NCBI GenBank assembly: GCA_031761875.1
Contig: CP134492.1
Coordinates: 3,348,001-3,412,000 of the forward strand
Direction: 5' to 3'
Length of the DNA: 64,000 bases
Source: Bacillaceae bacterium IKA-2
GTDB lineage: Bacteria; Bacillota; Bacilli; Bacillales; Anaerobacillaceae
Shown here: positions 1 to 9,129 of the stretch, in pieces
Layout of the letters: every line of letters starts with the position of its first letter
Numbering within the stretch: position 1 is the stretch's first letter
Notes under the pieces: generated by a model
Databases searched by the model: none
What the model was told of the DNA's origin: nothing
What the model saw: the letters and a program-made list of their open reading frames with translations, nothing else
Position numbers and translations under genes: made by a program

Positions 1-1770
1 AATAAATTCAGCTTCTTCTTTTGCGTTTTCTACCGCATCATTGGCTTTCTTTTCTGCTTCCTCAAAAACCTGCTCTTTTTCTTTTTCAAAAACTGCAAGT
101 TTATCTGCTAATTCCTTACGGATCGCTTCTGCTTCTTTACGAATATTTACCGATTCTTGCTTTGCTATTTCCGCTTCTTTTTGAGAAGTTTCCAGAGAAG
201 AAATCATCTCTTCTACTTTATTTGTTTCAGTTGAGATTTGAGCTTTTGCTTTATCAATGATATCTGAACCCAAGCCTAACCGTTTGGAAATCGCAAATGC
301 ATTACTTCGACCTGGAACACCGATCAAAAGTCGATACGTTGGGCTTAATGTTTCTACATCAAACTCAACACTCGCATTTACCGCCCCAGGTCGATTATAA
401 GCATAAGCCTTTAATTCACTATAATGGGTCGTCGCTACAACGCGCGCGCCGCGGCTGTATACATCATCTAAAATTGCAATTGCTAGTGCTGCCCCTTCTG
501 TCGGGTCTGTGCCTGCACCAAGTTCATCAAATAAAACAAGACTTTCGTGATCGACATGCTCTAAAATATTAATAATATTGACCATATGTGAGGAAAACGT
601 ACTTAAATTTTGCTCAATCGACTGTTCATCACCAATATCGGCAAAAATTGATTGAAAGACTGCCATTTCAGAGCCTTCCTCGACCGGAACATGCAAACCA
701 GATTGCATCATTAAAGTCAGTAGACCAATTGTTTTTAATGTGACTGTTTTACCACCAGTGTTAGGACCCGTAATAATAATTGAACTATAATTTTTGCCTA
801 ACTCTACATCAATTGGAACAACTTCGTCACGCTCAATCAATGGATGGCGTGCTTTTTCTATTTTAATAAACCCATAATCATTTAAATCAGGTTGTGTTCC
901 ATTTATGATCTTCCCGTATGATGCCTTCGCAAAAATAAAATCTACTTCTGCTAACATGAGAATATTTTCAATGAGCTCCTCAGCGGCTTCAGAAACAAGT
1001 AAAGAAAGAGCTTGCAAAATTTTCTCAACCTCTTGTTTTTCTTTAATTCGAACTTCTCTTAATTGATTGTTAATTGTGACAACAGCTTGCGGTTCAATAA
1101 ACAACGTTGCCCCTGAAGAAGATTGGTCGTGAATAAGTCCTCCAAAGCTACTACGGTATTCTTGCTTGACGGGAATAACAAAACGATCATTTCGAATCGT
1201 AATAATCGTATCTGAGAGCATTTTTTGATTACTGGAAGAGCGAATGACACTTTCTAGTTTTGAACGAACGGCTGCCTCATGACTTTTAATTTGTTGACGA
1301 ACCGTCCTGAGCGTTGGACTTGCTGAATCTAGTACACGCCCGTGATCGTCAATGCAGATAATGATTTCCCGCTCAACATCCGTTAACGGTGTAATAGCTC
1401 TTACTAGTTCTTCTAAAATCGGCAGTTCAATTTCGTCTTCAATCATATTTTCAATAAATTTTTTGAACCTTCTGCCACCATAAATCGTACTAGATACATC
1501 CAAAAGTTCCAACTCGTTTAGCATTCCGCCAATTTGAGCACGTTTTACGCTTGCTCGAATGTCACGGATACCACCTAGTGGAGGCTGACCTTTTAAACGT
1601 AAAACTTTTGCTCCTTCAAATGTTGCGTTTTGGGCTTGCTTGATCTCTTCAAGATTAAGCATTGGCTTAAGTTCCTCAACTATTTTTTTTCCAAGTGAAC
1701 AGCTTACATGTTGAATTAACTGATCTTTCATTTTATCGTACTCAAGGAGACGACATACACGTTGTAACAA
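1..1770 (-). CDS. mutS2: MutS2 (partial, 3' end outside window)
   Basis: Endonuclease MutS2, a MutS-family ATPase; family members act on recombination intermediates and in ribosome rescue. The frame is open from 1770 to the window edge, giving the first 590 residues. I read the core and clamp domains, then Walker A (GPNTGGKT), Walker B (LVLFDELGAGTDP) and the family histidine (TTHYSEL), followed by the start of the Glu/Lys-rich coiled coil. The C-terminal Smr nuclease domain would lie beyond the window and cannot be checked. The likely start is TTG at 1770, giving (M)LQRVCRLLEYDKMK, which aligns with the usual MutS2 N-terminus and has AAGGGG eight bases upstream. It begins 12 bp after polX, so the two are probably cotranscribed. 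Confidence 0.93.
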   Translation of the reverse strand, partial: MLQRVCRLLEYDKMKDQLIQHVSCSLGKKIVEELKPMLNLEEIKQAQNATFEGAKVLRLKGQPPLGGIRDIRASVKRAQIGGMLNELELLDVSSTIYGGRRFKKFIENMIEDEIELPILEELVRAITPLTDVEREIIICIDDHGRVLDSASPTLRTVRQQIKSHEAAVRSKLESVIRSSSNQKMLSDTIITIRNDRFVIPVKQEYRSSFGGLIHDQSSSGATLFIEPQAVVTINNQLREVRIKEKQEVEKILQALSLLVSEAAEELIENILMLAEVDFIFAKASYGKIINGTQPDLNDYGFIKIEKARHPLIERDEVVPIDVELGKNYSSIIITGPNTGGKTVTLKTIGLLTLMMQSGLHVPVEEGSEMAVFQSIFADIGDEQSIEQNLSTFSSHMVNIINILEHVDHESLVLFDELGAGTDPTEGAALAIAILDDVYSRGARVVATTHYSELKAYAYNRPGAVNASVEFDVETLSPTYRLLIGVPGRSNAFAISKRLGLGSDIIDKAKAQISTETNKVEEMISSLETSQKEAEIAKQESVNIRKEAEAIRKELADKLAVFEKEKEQVFEEAEKKANDAVENAKEEAEFI

Positions 1771-1782
1771 AACCCCAACCCC

Positions 1783-3498
1783 TTAATTATTTCTATTTAA
1801 ATATTTGACTACATCGACTAGATCCCAGGTATTAATGACTGATTCTTTTTTTAGCCAACCTTTTCTTGCACTTCCTACCCCAATTACGATATCATTTAAC
1901 ATTTCTACACTATGGGCATCTGTATTGACCATAAGCTTAACCCCTTTGGCTTGAGCCTTTTTTAACCAATTTGGTGCTAAATCTAAGCGATTAGGATTGG
2001 CATTTAATTCTAGTGCTGTGTTGGTTTTTTTCGCTATCTCGATGAGGTCATCTATATCAACATCATAGCCAGGTCTCCTCCCAATAATCCGTCCAGTAGG
2101 ATGAGCAATTAAATCAACATGATGACTTTCTAATGCGTTTGTTAATCTTTCCATAATCAACTGCTTGTCTTGAGAAAAAGCTGAGTGAATTGAGGCGATC
2201 ACAAAGTCAACTCCGCTGATTACATCGTCATCATAATCTAGACTTCCGTCTGGTAAAATATCCATTTCAACTCCAGTAAAAATTTTGAAATCATCCCACT
2301 TTTTATTTAAGCGTGCAATTTCTTGATGTTGCTTTTCAAGTCTAGCTACCGATAATCCATTCGCTACTTTTAAAAACTTCGAATGGTCAGTAATCGCAAT
2401 ATACGAATAACCCTTTTTTCGAGCGGCTTCGGCCATTTCTTCAATAGAATTAGCGCCATCACTCCAGGTTGAATGCATATGGCAGTCGCCACGGATATCT
2501 TTGACAGAAATTAGCTGATTTAATTTTTGCCACGCCTCAATTTCACCATTTGCTTCTCTCACTTCTGGAGGAATAAACTGAAGTCCAAAATGGTTAAAAA
2601 ATTGTTCTTCCGAATCAAATGTTGTTATTTCACCGGTTTCAATATTTTCAACACCATATTCACTTATTTTTTCGCCGCGCTCTTTGGCAATTTGGCGTAA
2701 TTGGACATTATGATCTTTAGAACCTGTAAAATGATGAAGTGCTGTTGCAAATTCCGCTTCCTTGACGATTCGAAAATCGACTGACATACGGACCTCATCT
2801 AGCTCTAACTGTATAGATACTTTTGTTTCTCCACTTGCGATAACCTCGCCAATATTTTCAAAGTTGAGAAGTTGCTCACGAACGATTTCGGGATCACTAC
2901 TAGCAATGATATAATCTAAATCTTTAACTGTTTCACGATATCTACGCAAACTGCCCGCACGAGAGAATTGACTAATTCCCACTAATTTAGCGAGGATGGC
3001 TTCAATTTTCTTTGCAATAGGTAAAACTTGTGCGATCGGCAAGCGCTCCGGTTGTTTTCCAAATTCTTCGATTGCCGCAACTATTTTCTCTTCGGTTTTT
3101 TTTCCAAAGCCAGCTAAAGCTTGAACTTTCCCAGCTAAACAAGCTTGCTTTAGTGTTGTAACATCAATAACATCGAGTTCTTGATACAGTTTCCCAATTT
3201 TCTTACCACCAAGACCTGGTAATTTTAATAATGGGATCAACCCTTCCGGCATTTCTGCTTTTAATTCTTCAAGAAGACTCGATTTTCCGCTACTTATTAA
3301 CTCCTCGATAACCGTTGCGGTCGCTTTACCTATCCCCTTTAGCTTTGAAACATCGTTAATTTCGGCCAAGGTTCTTTCATCGCTTTCCAACGACTGAGCT
3401 GCCTTTCGATAGGCAGACACTTTAAAGCTGTTTTCACCTTTAATTTCCATATATATAGCAATCATTTCTAACTCACCAATGATTTGTTTTTTATTCAT
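1783..3498 (-). CDS. polX: DNA polymerase/3'-5' exonuclease PolX
   Basis: Family X DNA polymerase with a C-terminal PHP phosphoesterase domain, used in gap filling during base excision repair. It has 571 residues, the usual size for bacilli. The N-terminal part carries helix-hairpin-helix segments (LKGIGKATA, LPGLGGKKIG, LAGFGKKTEEK), then the nucleotidyltransferase signature GSLRRYRETVKDLDY near residues 180-197. The PHP domain starts near 335 with GDCHMHSTWSDG, ITDHSK, GVEMDIL, HPTGR and NTDAHS, the metal ligands expected for the Mn-dependent 3'-5' exonuclease. The start ATG follows an AGGAGAGG-like ribosome site. The zapA-cvpA-polX-mutS2 order is conserved in Bacillus. Confidence 0.96.
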   Translation of the reverse strand: MNKKQIIGELEMIAIYMEIKGENSFKVSAYRKAAQSLESDERTLAEINDVSKLKGIGKATATVIEELISSGKSSLLEELKAEMPEGLIPLLKLPGLGGKKIGKLYQELDVIDVTTLKQACLAGKVQALAGFGKKTEEKIVAAIEEFGKQPERLPIAQVLPIAKKIEAILAKLVGISQFSRAGSLRRYRETVKDLDYIIASSDPEIVREQLLNFENIGEVIASGETKVSIQLELDEVRMSVDFRIVKEAEFATALHHFTGSKDHNVQLRQIAKERGEKISEYGVENIETGEITTFDSEEQFFNHFGLQFIPPEVREANGEIEAWQKLNQLISVKDIRGDCHMHSTWSDGANSIEEMAEAARKKGYSYIAITDHSKFLKVANGLSVARLEKQHQEIARLNKKWDDFKIFTGVEMDILPDGSLDYDDDVISGVDFVIASIHSAFSQDKQLIMERLTNALESHHVDLIAHPTGRIIGRRPGYDVDIDDLIEIAKKTNTALELNANPNRLDLAPNWLKKAQAKGVKLMVNTDAHSVEMLNDIVIGVGSARKGWLKKESVINTWDLVDVVKYLNRNN

Positions 3499-3620
3499 CT
3501 TCCCTCTCCTCTCTTTTTAGAAAGCATAAGTGGAGCTAGACAATTGAGAGCTTACCACTTGACCTAATCATACCGAGATTTACTATAATAAATCAAATAA
3601 TTAGTAAGTGAATAAAATTC

Positions 3621-3664
3621 ATAATGCAAATTCCGCCACTAGGATACTACATCTAGTTGAATTA
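3621..3664. repeat. Dispersed intergenic repeat, copy 1 (CCACTAGGATACT family)
   Basis: About 44 bp between polX and cvpA that recur almost unchanged at 10893-10938. The shared core is CCACTAGGATACT, one variable base, then CATCTAGTTGAATTA. The rest of this 211-bp gap holds a degenerate piece of the GGAGCTAGACAATT module (about 3530-3545) and an inverted repeat of AACTTCTTA near 3670-3695 that may terminate cvpA. Confidence 0.6.
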
Positions 3665-3709
3665 AAATAAACTTCTTAACTAAGTAAGAAGTTTAAAGTT
3701 TATTCCTGT

Positions 3710-4249
3710 TCAAAATTTATTTTCGATCCACAGTTCCTTTAATTGATTAGACAAAATTGGTGTGTAATCTAAAATTAGTTTTGCTAGTGAAGATTCTTTA
3801 AGTAATTCTTGAACAAATTCGATAGGTAATAGCGCTGCTATATGCAAAACTACAACTAATATAAGGACTGTTTCTAAAAAACAAAGTACCCCACCTAACC
3901 AACCATTAATTATACTTAAAATCGGTAAATGAGCTAAAAAATCAAACATTGAGCCAATTATTTGGACAATAATTTTTGTTGCAAAAAATAAAATTGCAAA
4001 AGCGATGCCACTATAATAAACATGTTCAAAGTCAAAAGCTTCGATTATCATAAATGCTGGATTGTCAGATGAAAACTGCGGATAAGGTATCCAAAGACGA
4101 ATATGAACGGCTAGTTCTCCATAATAAAGATAGGCAACCATAAAAGAAATGATAAAACCAATTAAATGAATTAATTGTAGAATAAATCCTCGACGAAAAC
4201 CGATAAAGAAGCTAGCTATCAAAATAATTAGTAACAGTAAACTAAGCAT
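3710..4249 (-). CDS. cvpA: CvpA family membrane protein
   Basis: Integral membrane protein of the CvpA/YshB family, 179 residues. Four hydrophobic segments are visible (about 1-20, 25-45, 75-100, 110-140). The N-terminus reads LLLLIILIASFFIGFRRG, which carries the GFRRG turn after the first helix that is typical of the family. The E. coli homologue is needed for colicin V export and purF expression; the role in bacilli is not established. It follows zapA by 3 bp, so translational coupling is likely. Confidence 0.88.
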   Translation of the reverse strand: MLSLLLLIILIASFFIGFRRGFILQLIHLIGFIISFMVAYLYYGELAVHIRLWIPYPQFSSDNPAFMIIEAFDFEHVYYSGIAFAILFFATKIIVQIIGSMFDFLAHLPILSIINGWLGGVLCFLETVLILVVVLHIAALLPIEFVQELLKESSLAKLILDYTPILSNQLKELWIENKF

Positions 4250-4252
4250 TTT

Positions 4253-4513
4253 TTATTTTTCCCCATCTTTCTGTTTATTCTCTTTTTCGTATTGTTTTTT
4301 TAATCGTAAATATTCATCACTAATGTTAACAGCCGTCAAGACAGCAAGCTGTGTTTTATCTAAATAAGGCTTAACTTCTCGCATTTTTTTCATTTTTTCG
4401 TCGACAAAATTTGCCACCTCAACGATATGACTGACGTCAGCTTTTCCTGAAATAACATAATTTTGCCCACTAATTGATACCATGGTTCGACGTTTACCCT
4501 TTTCTTCGCCCAC
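4253..4513 (-). CDS. zapA: Cell division protein ZapA
   Basis: Small cytoplasmic FtsZ-associated protein, 86 residues, that promotes Z-ring bundling. The N-terminal globular part contains VSISGQNYVISGKAD and the central region is a helix with AVLTAVNISDEYLRLKKQYEKE leading into a charged coiled coil, as in ZapA (YshA). It heads the zapA-cvpA-polX-mutS2 cluster and is divergent from rnhC. The start ATG is preceded by AAGGAGG at proper spacing. Confidence 0.93.
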   Translation of the reverse strand: MGEEKGKRRTMVSISGQNYVISGKADVSHIVEVANFVDEKMKKMREVKPYLDKTQLAVLTAVNISDEYLRLKKQYEKENKQKDGEK

Positions 4514-4790
4514 ACAACAAGCCTCCTTAAAACGATAGCTTTCCCGCCTAGTTTAAGGCGCAATAATCTATCCTTCTCTATTAAAACTCTTAAATTAATA
4601 GTAATAGTAAGAACTGAAAATACTACATTCTATCATAACACGAACATACGTGATTGGAAATATGTCGAATGCCAATTGAGAAAGATTGGGAGAATTGGTA
4701 CAATAAAAATAAGTTCATATTCAAAATAGGGGGACAGATTCGCAGTTTTTTTCCGAACTTTTAAAACATCCTCTGAAAGGGGTTTTTGTA

Positions 4791-5735
4791 TTGGGGCAAC
4801 AAGTATTACTATTAAGTTCTAGTTTAATTCAAAAAATGCAGAAATTTTATAAAGATGACTTACAATCTAAATTGCCACCTGGAGCTATTTTTTCGGCAAA
4901 GCCTATTAATTGCACAGTTACTGCTTACAAATCAGGAAAAGTTTTATTTCAAGGTGCCAATCACCAAGAGGAAGCTGCTATTTGGTCTGAGTTTACAAAG
5001 GCTAGTTTGAACTCACCTAGTTCCAAAACACTTAACCAAACACCTGCTAAACAAGCAAGTAAAAAAGTTGATTTTTCTAGGATGTCGCTAATTGGCTCTG
5101 ATGAAGTTGGAACTGGCGATTATTTTGGACCGATCACAGTCGCTGCTTCCTTTGTAAAAGTAGCTGATTTTGATAGGTTAAAACAGCTTGGAGTAAAGGA
5201 TTCAAAAGGAATGAAGGACCCAGAAATTTGTAAAATAGCGAAACTGCTCATTAAGCAAATTCCATACAGCCTGCTTATTCTTCCAAACGAGAAATATAAC
5301 TCACTGCAAAGCAAAGGAATGAACCAAGGGAAAATCAAGGCCTTATTACATAACCAAGCTCTACTCCACTTACAAAAAAAATTAGCGGGGGCTCCTTTTG
5401 ATGGAGTCTTAATCGACCAGTTTGCCGAGCCTAGTATTTATTATCGGTACATTGCCGATCAAAAGGAAAAAGTAGCAGGCGAAAAAGTCTTTTTCCATAC
5501 TAAAGCAGAATCATTGCATTTATCAGTTGCGGCTGCGTCGATTATCGCCCGCTATGCATTCGTTAAAGAAATGGACAAATTAAGTATCGAAGCTGGGTTT
5601 GAAGTGCCAAAAGGAGCCGGGGCTCACGTTGATAAAGCTGCAGCAAAATTAATTGAAGCACAAGGCATGGAGTCCTTAAATAAGTTTTGTAAAATACATT
5701 TCGCTAATACAGAGAAAGCAAAAAAGCTACTTTGA
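4791..5735 (+). CDS. rnhC: Ribonuclease HIII
   Basis: Cleaves RNA in RNA-DNA hybrids; 314 residues. The N-terminal ~80 residues form the TBP-like substrate-binding domain specific to RNase HIII. The catalytic domain follows with IGSDEVGTGDYFGP (first acidic residues), LIDQFAEP and HTKAESLHLSVAAASIIAR. The start codon is TTG at 4791, with GAAAGGGG eight bases upstream. Divergent from zapA, as in B. subtilis. Confidence 0.95.
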   Translation: MGQQVLLLSSSLIQKMQKFYKDDLQSKLPPGAIFSAKPINCTVTAYKSGKVLFQGANHQEEAAIWSEFTKASLNSPSSKTLNQTPAKQASKKVDFSRMSLIGSDEVGTGDYFGPITVAASFVKVADFDRLKQLGVKDSKGMKDPEICKIAKLLIKQIPYSLLILPNEKYNSLQSKGMNQGKIKALLHNQALLHLQKKLAGAPFDGVLIDQFAEPSIYYRYIADQKEKVAGEKVFFHTKAESLHLSVAAASIIARYAFVKEMDKLSIEAGFEVPKGAGAHVDKAAAKLIEAQGMESLNKFCKIHFANTEKAKKLL

Positions 5736-5814
5736 AATTAACGAGGTTTCAATGTAAAATTAGATTTTTGGGCGGCTGCACTAAGCTATTACAGTCGCTC
5801 AAATTCTCAATTAC

Positions 5815-6246
5815 TTATTGTTCATTTTTACTTTGAATTCGAATAATATTTCCATAAAAACGATTTTCTTCTGCTAATCTTTTCCATTCAATTAGCTCGT
5901 TTACAATAACGTAATCGATTGGGATATCATTTAAGGGAAGGTTTATTTCTCTACTAACTTCGTTACGGAAAAATTCATTTTTAATAATACCTACTTTAAT
6001 TAGTTTATTCTCGCTACTTGCTACAAAACAAGCAATTTTTTCTTGACCACAGTAAATACATGTATGACCTTGCGTAACGCTAATTAATTCATGAGTAATA
6101 AGCGAATTAAAGACCCATTTCTTCTCCTTTATTAAGTAAAGGAAGTCAGTTGTGAATTGTAATGGGTTATCGTCCATTCGAAAAACAACATTCCAAACAC
6201 AAAAATCAATTTTTTTACACAAATCTATATTGGAAATTTGATACAT
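5815..6246 (-). CDS. Hypothetical protein with CxxC pair
   Basis: Not recognised. A 143-residue soluble protein if it begins at the ATG at 6246 (MYQISNIDL), which has a good AGGTGGGG site eight bases upstream; an in-frame GTG lies four codons further up, inside that site. There is one close cysteine pair, CIYCGQEK, near residue 63, and a hydrophobic strand-rich second half. It looks like a minimal zinc-ribbon or thiol motif, but a second ligand pair is not obvious. It stands alone between rnhC (convergent) and the tandem repeat downstream of pheT. Function unknown. Confidence 0.6.
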   Translation of the reverse strand: MYQISNIDLCKKIDFCVWNVVFRMDDNPLQFTTDFLYLIKEKKWVFNSLITHELISVTQGHTCIYCGQEKIACFVASSENKLIKVGIIKNEFFRNEVSREINLPLNDIPIDYVIVNELIEWKRLAEENRFYGNIIRIQSKNEQ

Positions 6247-6296
6247 ATCGCACCCCACCTTTTCTATTCATTCATTCTCACTATACTCGAAAAAAA

Positions 6297-6569
6297 GGAG
6301 CTGGACAATTAGAAAAGCAAAAGCGCCTTGGTCAGCCGCGACAAGCACTGGAGGCCTATTACATATAGCCCGCTCTTGGGCTATATGTAATAGGTTGAAG
6401 TGACCTCGAGCGGCTAGGCGCTGGAGCTGGACAATTAGAAAAGCAAAAGCGCCTTGGTCAGCCGCGACAAGCACTGGAGGCCTATGACATATAGCCTACT
6501 CTTGGGCTATATGTCATAGGTTGAAGTGACCTCGAGCGGCTAGGCGCTGGAGCTGGACAATTAGAAAAA
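6297..6569. repeat. 126-bp tandem hairpin repeat (2 copies plus partial third)
   Basis: Two full units, 6297-6422 and 6423-6548, begin GGAGCTGGACAATTAGAAAA, and a truncated third starts at 6549. Each unit can fold into a long hairpin: AGCGCC/AGCCGC pairs with GCGGCT/GGCGCT, and inside lies a perfect stem from CCTATnACATATAGCC to GGCTATATGTnATAGG. The two copies differ at paired positions (T-A in copy 1, G-C in copy 2). Related modules occur at 40691-40829 and in fragments near 3530, 15236 and 20230. It lies downstream of pheT. Confidence 0.85.
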
Positions 6570-6594
6570 CGGAAGGGGACCTCCCCTTCCGTTT
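6567..6594 (-). terminator. pheT terminator
   Basis: Hairpin AAACGGAAGGGGA / TCCCCTTCCGTTT with a two-base loop, followed on the minus strand by TTTTTCT. It starts 6 bp after the pheT stop codon. Confidence 0.85.
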
Positions 6595-6600
6595 AATTTG

Positions 6601-9027
6601 TTAAGCGCGTAACGTAACTGCCAATTTTTCTTCTAGGCCAGCTAACACTTGATGATGAATTTTCGTTACTTCTTCATCTGTAAGTGTCCTCGTTGGATCA
6701 AAGTAAGTCAGAGAAAATGCTAATGATTTTACGCCTGATTCAATTTTTTCACCTTGATACAAATCAAAGAGCTGCACAGATTTTAACAACTCTCCACCAT
6801 TGTCAATAATCACATCTTTGACAACTTGAGCATCAATTTTTTCACCAACAACAAGAGCAATGTCCCTTGAAATAGCAGGATACTTAGGAATCGGATCATA
6901 AAAAACTTCTTTCTCATTGTCACTAAGAACTGCTGTTAAATCTAATTGAAACACAAATGTTTCATTTAAAGCTAATTCTTTTTGTAGTGAAGGATGAACT
7001 TGACCAACAAAACCGATTTCTTTCCCATCAAATAGGATCGCCGCTGTTCTTCCTGGGTGCAAACTATCCTTTTGGACACTTTGAAAGCGGATCTTTGCAT
7101 CGATACCTAAAAGCTTAAATAATCCTTCTAAAATTCCTTTTGCTACAAAGAAATCAACTTTCTTTTTTTCACCTTGCCACAAATGACTTTCCCATATGCC
7201 TGTCAAAGCTCCAGCTACCATTTCTGTTTCTACTGGTTGTTTCGTTAACTGTTTTTCTGCCGATAAAAAGATCGAACCTACTTCATAAATAGCGAGGTCT
7301 GTTATTTTACGATTTTGATTGTACTGAACAACATCTAGGACATGCGGAATTAAACTCGTTCGTAATGTACTACGATCTTCACTCATTGGCATTGCAAGAG
7401 AAACAGGCGTTAGATCAATTGACTTGTTAGCGAAACCCTTTGCTTTACTTGCGCTTGTTAGTGAATAGGTAATTGCTTGATCTAAGCCAACACTTTCTAA
7501 ATAACGACGTACTTTGCGGCGCCGCTTTTGGCTTTCTGTTAACGATCCAGCAGTCGTAAGGCCAATTGGTAATGTTGTTGGAATTTGATCATAACCATAA
7601 AGTCTCGCAACTTCTTCAATTAAATCAGCTTCAATCGTAATATCGCCACGTCGAGTTGGCACAAATACAGTAAATCCTGCTTCTTTTTGAGAATAAAGAA
7701 ATTGAAGTCTTTTAAAAATTTCGGCAACAACACCGATTTTAAGCTCTGTGCCTAATGCTTTGTTAATTCGCTGAAGAGAAATCTCAACCGTTAAAGGGTT
7801 AGCAACCAGTTCATTTACTTCAACAACGCCTTCAAGCACTTCTCCACCTGCAAGCTCACACATTAGCTGTGCAGCTCGTTTAGCGGCTAGTGCGACTCGA
7901 TTTGGATCAATTCCTTTTTCAAAACGGACACTAGAATCACTTCTCAGTCCTAAATCTTTTGATGCTTTTCTTATCGTTGCCCCATTAAAATATGCTGCTT
8001 CTAGCAAAATTGTTGTTGTATCGGTTTGGACTTCAGACTTCGCACCGCCCATAACACCTGCTACTGCTACTGGTTCTGTTCCATTTGTAATAACGAGATG
8101 GTCTTTTGAAAGTTTACGTACTGAATTATCTAATGTGATAATTTCTTCTCCTTCAGTCGCACGACGAACAACAATTTCTTTGGAACCAAAACGATCATAG
8201 TCAAAAGCGTGAAGTGGTTGACCATACTCTAAGAGGACGTAGTTTGTCACATCAACAACGTTGCTAATTGGACGAATCCCAGAGGCCATCAAACGATTTT
8301 GGAGCCATAATGGTGATGGAGCTATTTTCAGATCTTTAATAATAATTGCTTGATAATGAGGATTATCTTCAATTGCTTCGACACGAACTTGGATAAAATC
8401 AGAAGCCTTAGCGGTACTTGTCTTTAGCATCGGTGTTGGAAGCGTAACATCCCTATTTAAAATAGCGGCAACTTCATAAGCTACTCCAATCATATTTAAA
8501 CAATCTGCTCGGTTAGGAGTTAAATCTAATTCCAAAACTTCATCGTTTAAATTTAAGTATTCCAATGCATCTTTGCCAACTTCGGCATCTTTAGGAAAAA
8601 CAAAAATTCCTTCTAACATTTCTTTTGGGACAAATTTTGTTTCTATTCCTAGTTCCTGAAGAGAACAAATCATGCCCATTGATGCTTGTCCACGTAACTT
8701 TGCCTTTTTAATTTTAAAATTCCCTGGTAATACTGCTCCAACTTTTGCAACAGCTACTTTTTGCCCCTCGGCAATGTTTTTCGCTCCACAGACGATTTGT
8801 AGGGGCTCTTCCTCACCTACATCAACCTGACATAAACTTAATTTATCTGCATCAGGGTGTTGTTCACATTTGATCACATGACCAATAAAAACCTTACTAA
8901 CCCCTTTATTTAATGAATGAACAATATCAACAGCCACACCACTTCTCGTTAAGCGCTCTGCTAAATCTACGGCTGAAATGTCATTTAGCCTAACATAATC
9001 TTTAAGCCAATTAAAAGATATTAACAT
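6601..9027 (-). CDS. pheT: Phenylalanine-tRNA ligase beta subunit
   Basis: Large subunit of the heterotetrameric phenylalanyl-tRNA synthetase, cytoplasmic, 808 residues. Domain order is tRNA-binding EMAP/OB fold (about 40-150, VFIGHVIKCEQHPDADKL), B3/B4 editing domain (about 210-400, with PISNVVDVTNYV and GQPLHAFDYDR), B5 DNA-binding-like domain, catalytic-like core and the C-terminal anticodon-binding FDX-ACB domain (YPAISRDIALVV). An AGGAGG site precedes the ATG. It follows pheS after a 99-bp spacer holding a GTTGG-type hairpin element, and should share the upstream T-box control. Confidence 0.97.
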   Translation of the reverse strand: MLISFNWLKDYVRLNDISAVDLAERLTRSGVAVDIVHSLNKGVSKVFIGHVIKCEQHPDADKLSLCQVDVGEEEPLQIVCGAKNIAEGQKVAVAKVGAVLPGNFKIKKAKLRGQASMGMICSLQELGIETKFVPKEMLEGIFVFPKDAEVGKDALEYLNLNDEVLELDLTPNRADCLNMIGVAYEVAAILNRDVTLPTPMLKTSTAKASDFIQVRVEAIEDNPHYQAIIIKDLKIAPSPLWLQNRLMASGIRPISNVVDVTNYVLLEYGQPLHAFDYDRFGSKEIVVRRATEGEEIITLDNSVRKLSKDHLVITNGTEPVAVAGVMGGAKSEVQTDTTTILLEAAYFNGATIRKASKDLGLRSDSSVRFEKGIDPNRVALAAKRAAQLMCELAGGEVLEGVVEVNELVANPLTVEISLQRINKALGTELKIGVVAEIFKRLQFLYSQKEAGFTVFVPTRRGDITIEADLIEEVARLYGYDQIPTTLPIGLTTAGSLTESQKRRRKVRRYLESVGLDQAITYSLTSASKAKGFANKSIDLTPVSLAMPMSEDRSTLRTSLIPHVLDVVQYNQNRKITDLAIYEVGSIFLSAEKQLTKQPVETEMVAGALTGIWESHLWQGEKKKVDFFVAKGILEGLFKLLGIDAKIRFQSVQKDSLHPGRTAAILFDGKEIGFVGQVHPSLQKELALNETFVFQLDLTAVLSDNEKEVFYDPIPKYPAISRDIALVVGEKIDAQVVKDVIIDNGGELLKSVQLFDLYQGEKIESGVKSLAFSLTYFDPTRTLTDEEVTKIHHQVLAGLEEKLAVTLRA

Positions 9028-9057
9028 GTATGTTTCCTCCTAAAATTTATTGGTTAA

Positions 9058-9129
9058 TGATTAGTTGGTTTGACCTTACTTTTTCTTTTCCTAACCAACT
9101 AGCCAACTTTCCAACTACCCAACTAATCA
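9058..9129. repeat. GTTGG/CCAAC hairpin element after pheS
   Basis: Low-complexity DNA in which TGATTAGTTGG (9058-9068) is complementary to CCAACTAATCA (9119-9129), with CCAACTTTCCAACTACCC between. The distal arm contains the pheS stop codon (9127-9129). Comparable elements follow dnaI, mutM and ytvI. Confidence 0.6.

Noticed and set aside
4638-4655. LexA-like ACGAACATACGTGAT between zapA and rnhC
   Set aside because: The second half-site departs from the GTTCG-type consensus at three positions.
6268-6474. 68-codon frame with an internally repeated protein sequence
   Set aside because: It is the translation of the 126-bp tandem repeat; no ribosome site, and the repeat is better explained as structured non-coding DNA.
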